Shown: positions 6,252-7,016 of the stretch, piece after piece
Position numbering within the stretch: position 1 is the first letter of the stretch
How the letters are laid out: the number at the start of each line of letters is the position of its first letter
DNA from: an uncultured Curvibacter sp.
GTDB lineage: Bacteria; Pseudomonadota; Gammaproteobacteria; Burkholderiales; Burkholderiaceae
DNA length: 7,016 bases
Direction of reading: 5' to 3'
NCBI GenBank assembly: GCA_946481355.1
Contig: CAMLNH010000147.1
Location: 1-7,016 of the forward strand
Translations under genes and position numbers: made by a program
Notes under the pieces: model-generated
Databases searched by the model: none
The model's input: the letters and a program-made list of their open reading frames with translations, nothing else
Told to the model about the DNA's origin: nothing

Positions 6252-7016
6252 TCAGGCGTAGAGCTGGCGGGCGATGGTGTGTGCCAGCGAGTCGGGCAGT
6301 TCAACGTCGTCGAACATCAGCATCTGACCAGCGCTCACCGCTTGGGTCAGCACGGCGTTCTGGATCATGCCGATGGGAACATGGCCCTTGACGTCCGCAA
6401 TGCGGGCCGCCTCGCCACGCACCTGGAATCCACCGATGGCGCGATCGATGCGCGTGCCCGCGGGCATGTCGTGTTTGGCAATGCCCACGATGGAGATCGT
6501 CGGACGGCTGGAGTTGTTCAGCAGCACACCACCGCCATGCAGCACGCGCCGCACAGTCTTGATGATTTCGTACTGGCACAAGTGGAACGGACGCACCAGC
6601 ACGTAGTAGGGGCCGTCCCCGAGCTTGAGGTAGTTCAGCGCCTTCCACTCCGACTTGTCGTGCGTGCCGACCACGAAGACTCCCGCGTTGCCCGGCGCGA
6701 GCACGTAGTCAGAAATGGCCTGGCCGCGCTCGGCCGCGCCGCGCGCCAGCTCGATGGCCGCCTTGGTGACATCGGTCGCCTTGGGGCCTTCCATGCCCTG
6801 GCGCGTGATCGTGCCGCCAAAGCCGTTGGCCACCAGGGCCTGCTCGATCTGGATCTTGGTGCCGTCGGTGAACGAGGTGGTCTGCTCGACGCTGATGCCC
6901 TGCTTGCCGGCCCAGTACGCCATTTCTTCGGGCGTCGGGTGGTGGTTCAGGAAGCCCTTCATGTTGCCGTACACGAGGGGCTTGAAGCCCATCATCACCG
7001 CCTCTTCGCGCAGGGC
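6252..7016 (-). CDS. COG4091-type oxidoreductase with C-terminal SAF domain, partial (5' end outside window)
   Basis: The C-terminal 254 residues of a protein resembling the predicted homoserine-dehydrogenase-like family with SAF domain (COG4091). The frame is open to the window edge; the first visible residues ALREEAVMMGF continue a preceding sequence, so the ATG codons at 6990-6995 are internal. Landmarks are YGNMKGFLNHHPTPEE (fragment residues 16-31), TSFTDGTKIQIEQALVANGFG (47-67), RPFHLCQYE (142-150), and a SAF-like tail from about residue 173 (GIAKHDMPAGTRIDR, then GFQVRGEA) to the end. The NAD(P)-binding Rossmann domain would be in the missing N-terminal part. Members are encoded in diverse metabolic and sugar-modification clusters and the substrate cannot be inferred. 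It lies directly upstream of the acyltransferase on the same strand (29-nt gap), suggesting one operon. Family is assigned by recognition of motifs, not by a search. Confidence 0.75.
   Translation of the reverse strand, partial: ALREEAVMMGFKPLVYGNMKGFLNHHPTPEEMAYWAGKQGISVEQTTSFTDGTKIQIEQALVANGFGGTITRQGMEGPKATDVTKAAIELARGAAERGQAISDYVLAPGNAGVFVVGTHDKSEWKALNYLKLGDGPYYVLVRPFHLCQYEIIKTVRRVLHGGGVLLNNSSRPTISIVGIAKHDMPAGTRIDRAIGGFQVRGEAARIADVKGHVPIGMIQNAVLTQAVSAGQMLMFDDVELPDSLAHTIARQLYA

Noticed and set aside
4909..6261. 450-codon plus-strand open frame opposite the acyltransferase
   Set aside because: It is Gln/Gly/Pro/Arg-rich with no recognisable domain and lies wholly antisense to a gene with clear motifs. 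Long antisense frames are common in GC-rich DNA.
1..7016. Mobile element, CRISPR array, toxin-antitoxin or defence system
   Set aside because: No transposase or integrase motifs, no regularly spaced repeats and no small gene pairs of those kinds were seen; every long coding region has a housekeeping or surface-modification assignment.

Overview
The window is high-GC proteobacterial DNA. Gene content and protein sequence fit a betaproteobacterium of the order Burkholderiales, most likely family Comamonadaceae; this placement is judged from protein similarity in memory, not from a search. Most of it is core chromosome. The right-hand quarter may be the edge of a cell-surface polysaccharide locus.

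Layout, left to right. (1) The 3' end of the oligoribonuclease gene orn (+) closes with a strong bidirectional terminator. (2) Converging on it is a two-gene phosphate-uptake operon (-): a PhoU-like DUF47 Pit-accessory protein followed, 16 nt later, by the low-affinity phosphate transporter Pit. (3) A 441-nt gap (2116-2556) holds two divergent control regions. Facing left, in front of the DUF47 gene, is a PHO-box-like 11-bp-period direct repeat. Facing right is a candidate sigma70 promoter followed by a long, hairpin-rich leader of about 280 nt with a possible 19-codon leader ORF. (4) A DEAD-box RNA helicase of the RhlE type (+) has a charged insertion between motifs I and Ia and an Arg/Gly-rich tail. 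(5) Its stop codon lies 6 nt from that of a convergent gene, and both stops sit in one perfect 22-bp palindrome. (6) That convergent gene (-) encodes an OafA/YrhL-type membrane acyltransferase with a C-terminal SGNH domain. (7) Upstream of it, 29 nt away and probably in the same operon, is the C-terminal part of a COG4091-type oxidoreductase with a SAF domain, cut by the window edge.

How the genes work together: DUF47 plus Pit is a well-known partnership for inorganic phosphate import. Orn and the helicase both act on RNA but are separate transcription units. The acyltransferase/SGNH protein and the SAF oxidoreductase could belong to sugar modification at the cell surface, but the substrate cannot be read from the sequence.

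The points most worth a second look are three. The acyltransferase has lost several signature residues of its membrane domain, including the Arg of R-X10-H, while keeping its SGNH motifs. The helicase has an elaborate leader RNA. The DUF47-pit operon carries a PHO-box-like repeat in a position that suggests repression. No mobile element, CRISPR array, tRNA or rRNA was seen.
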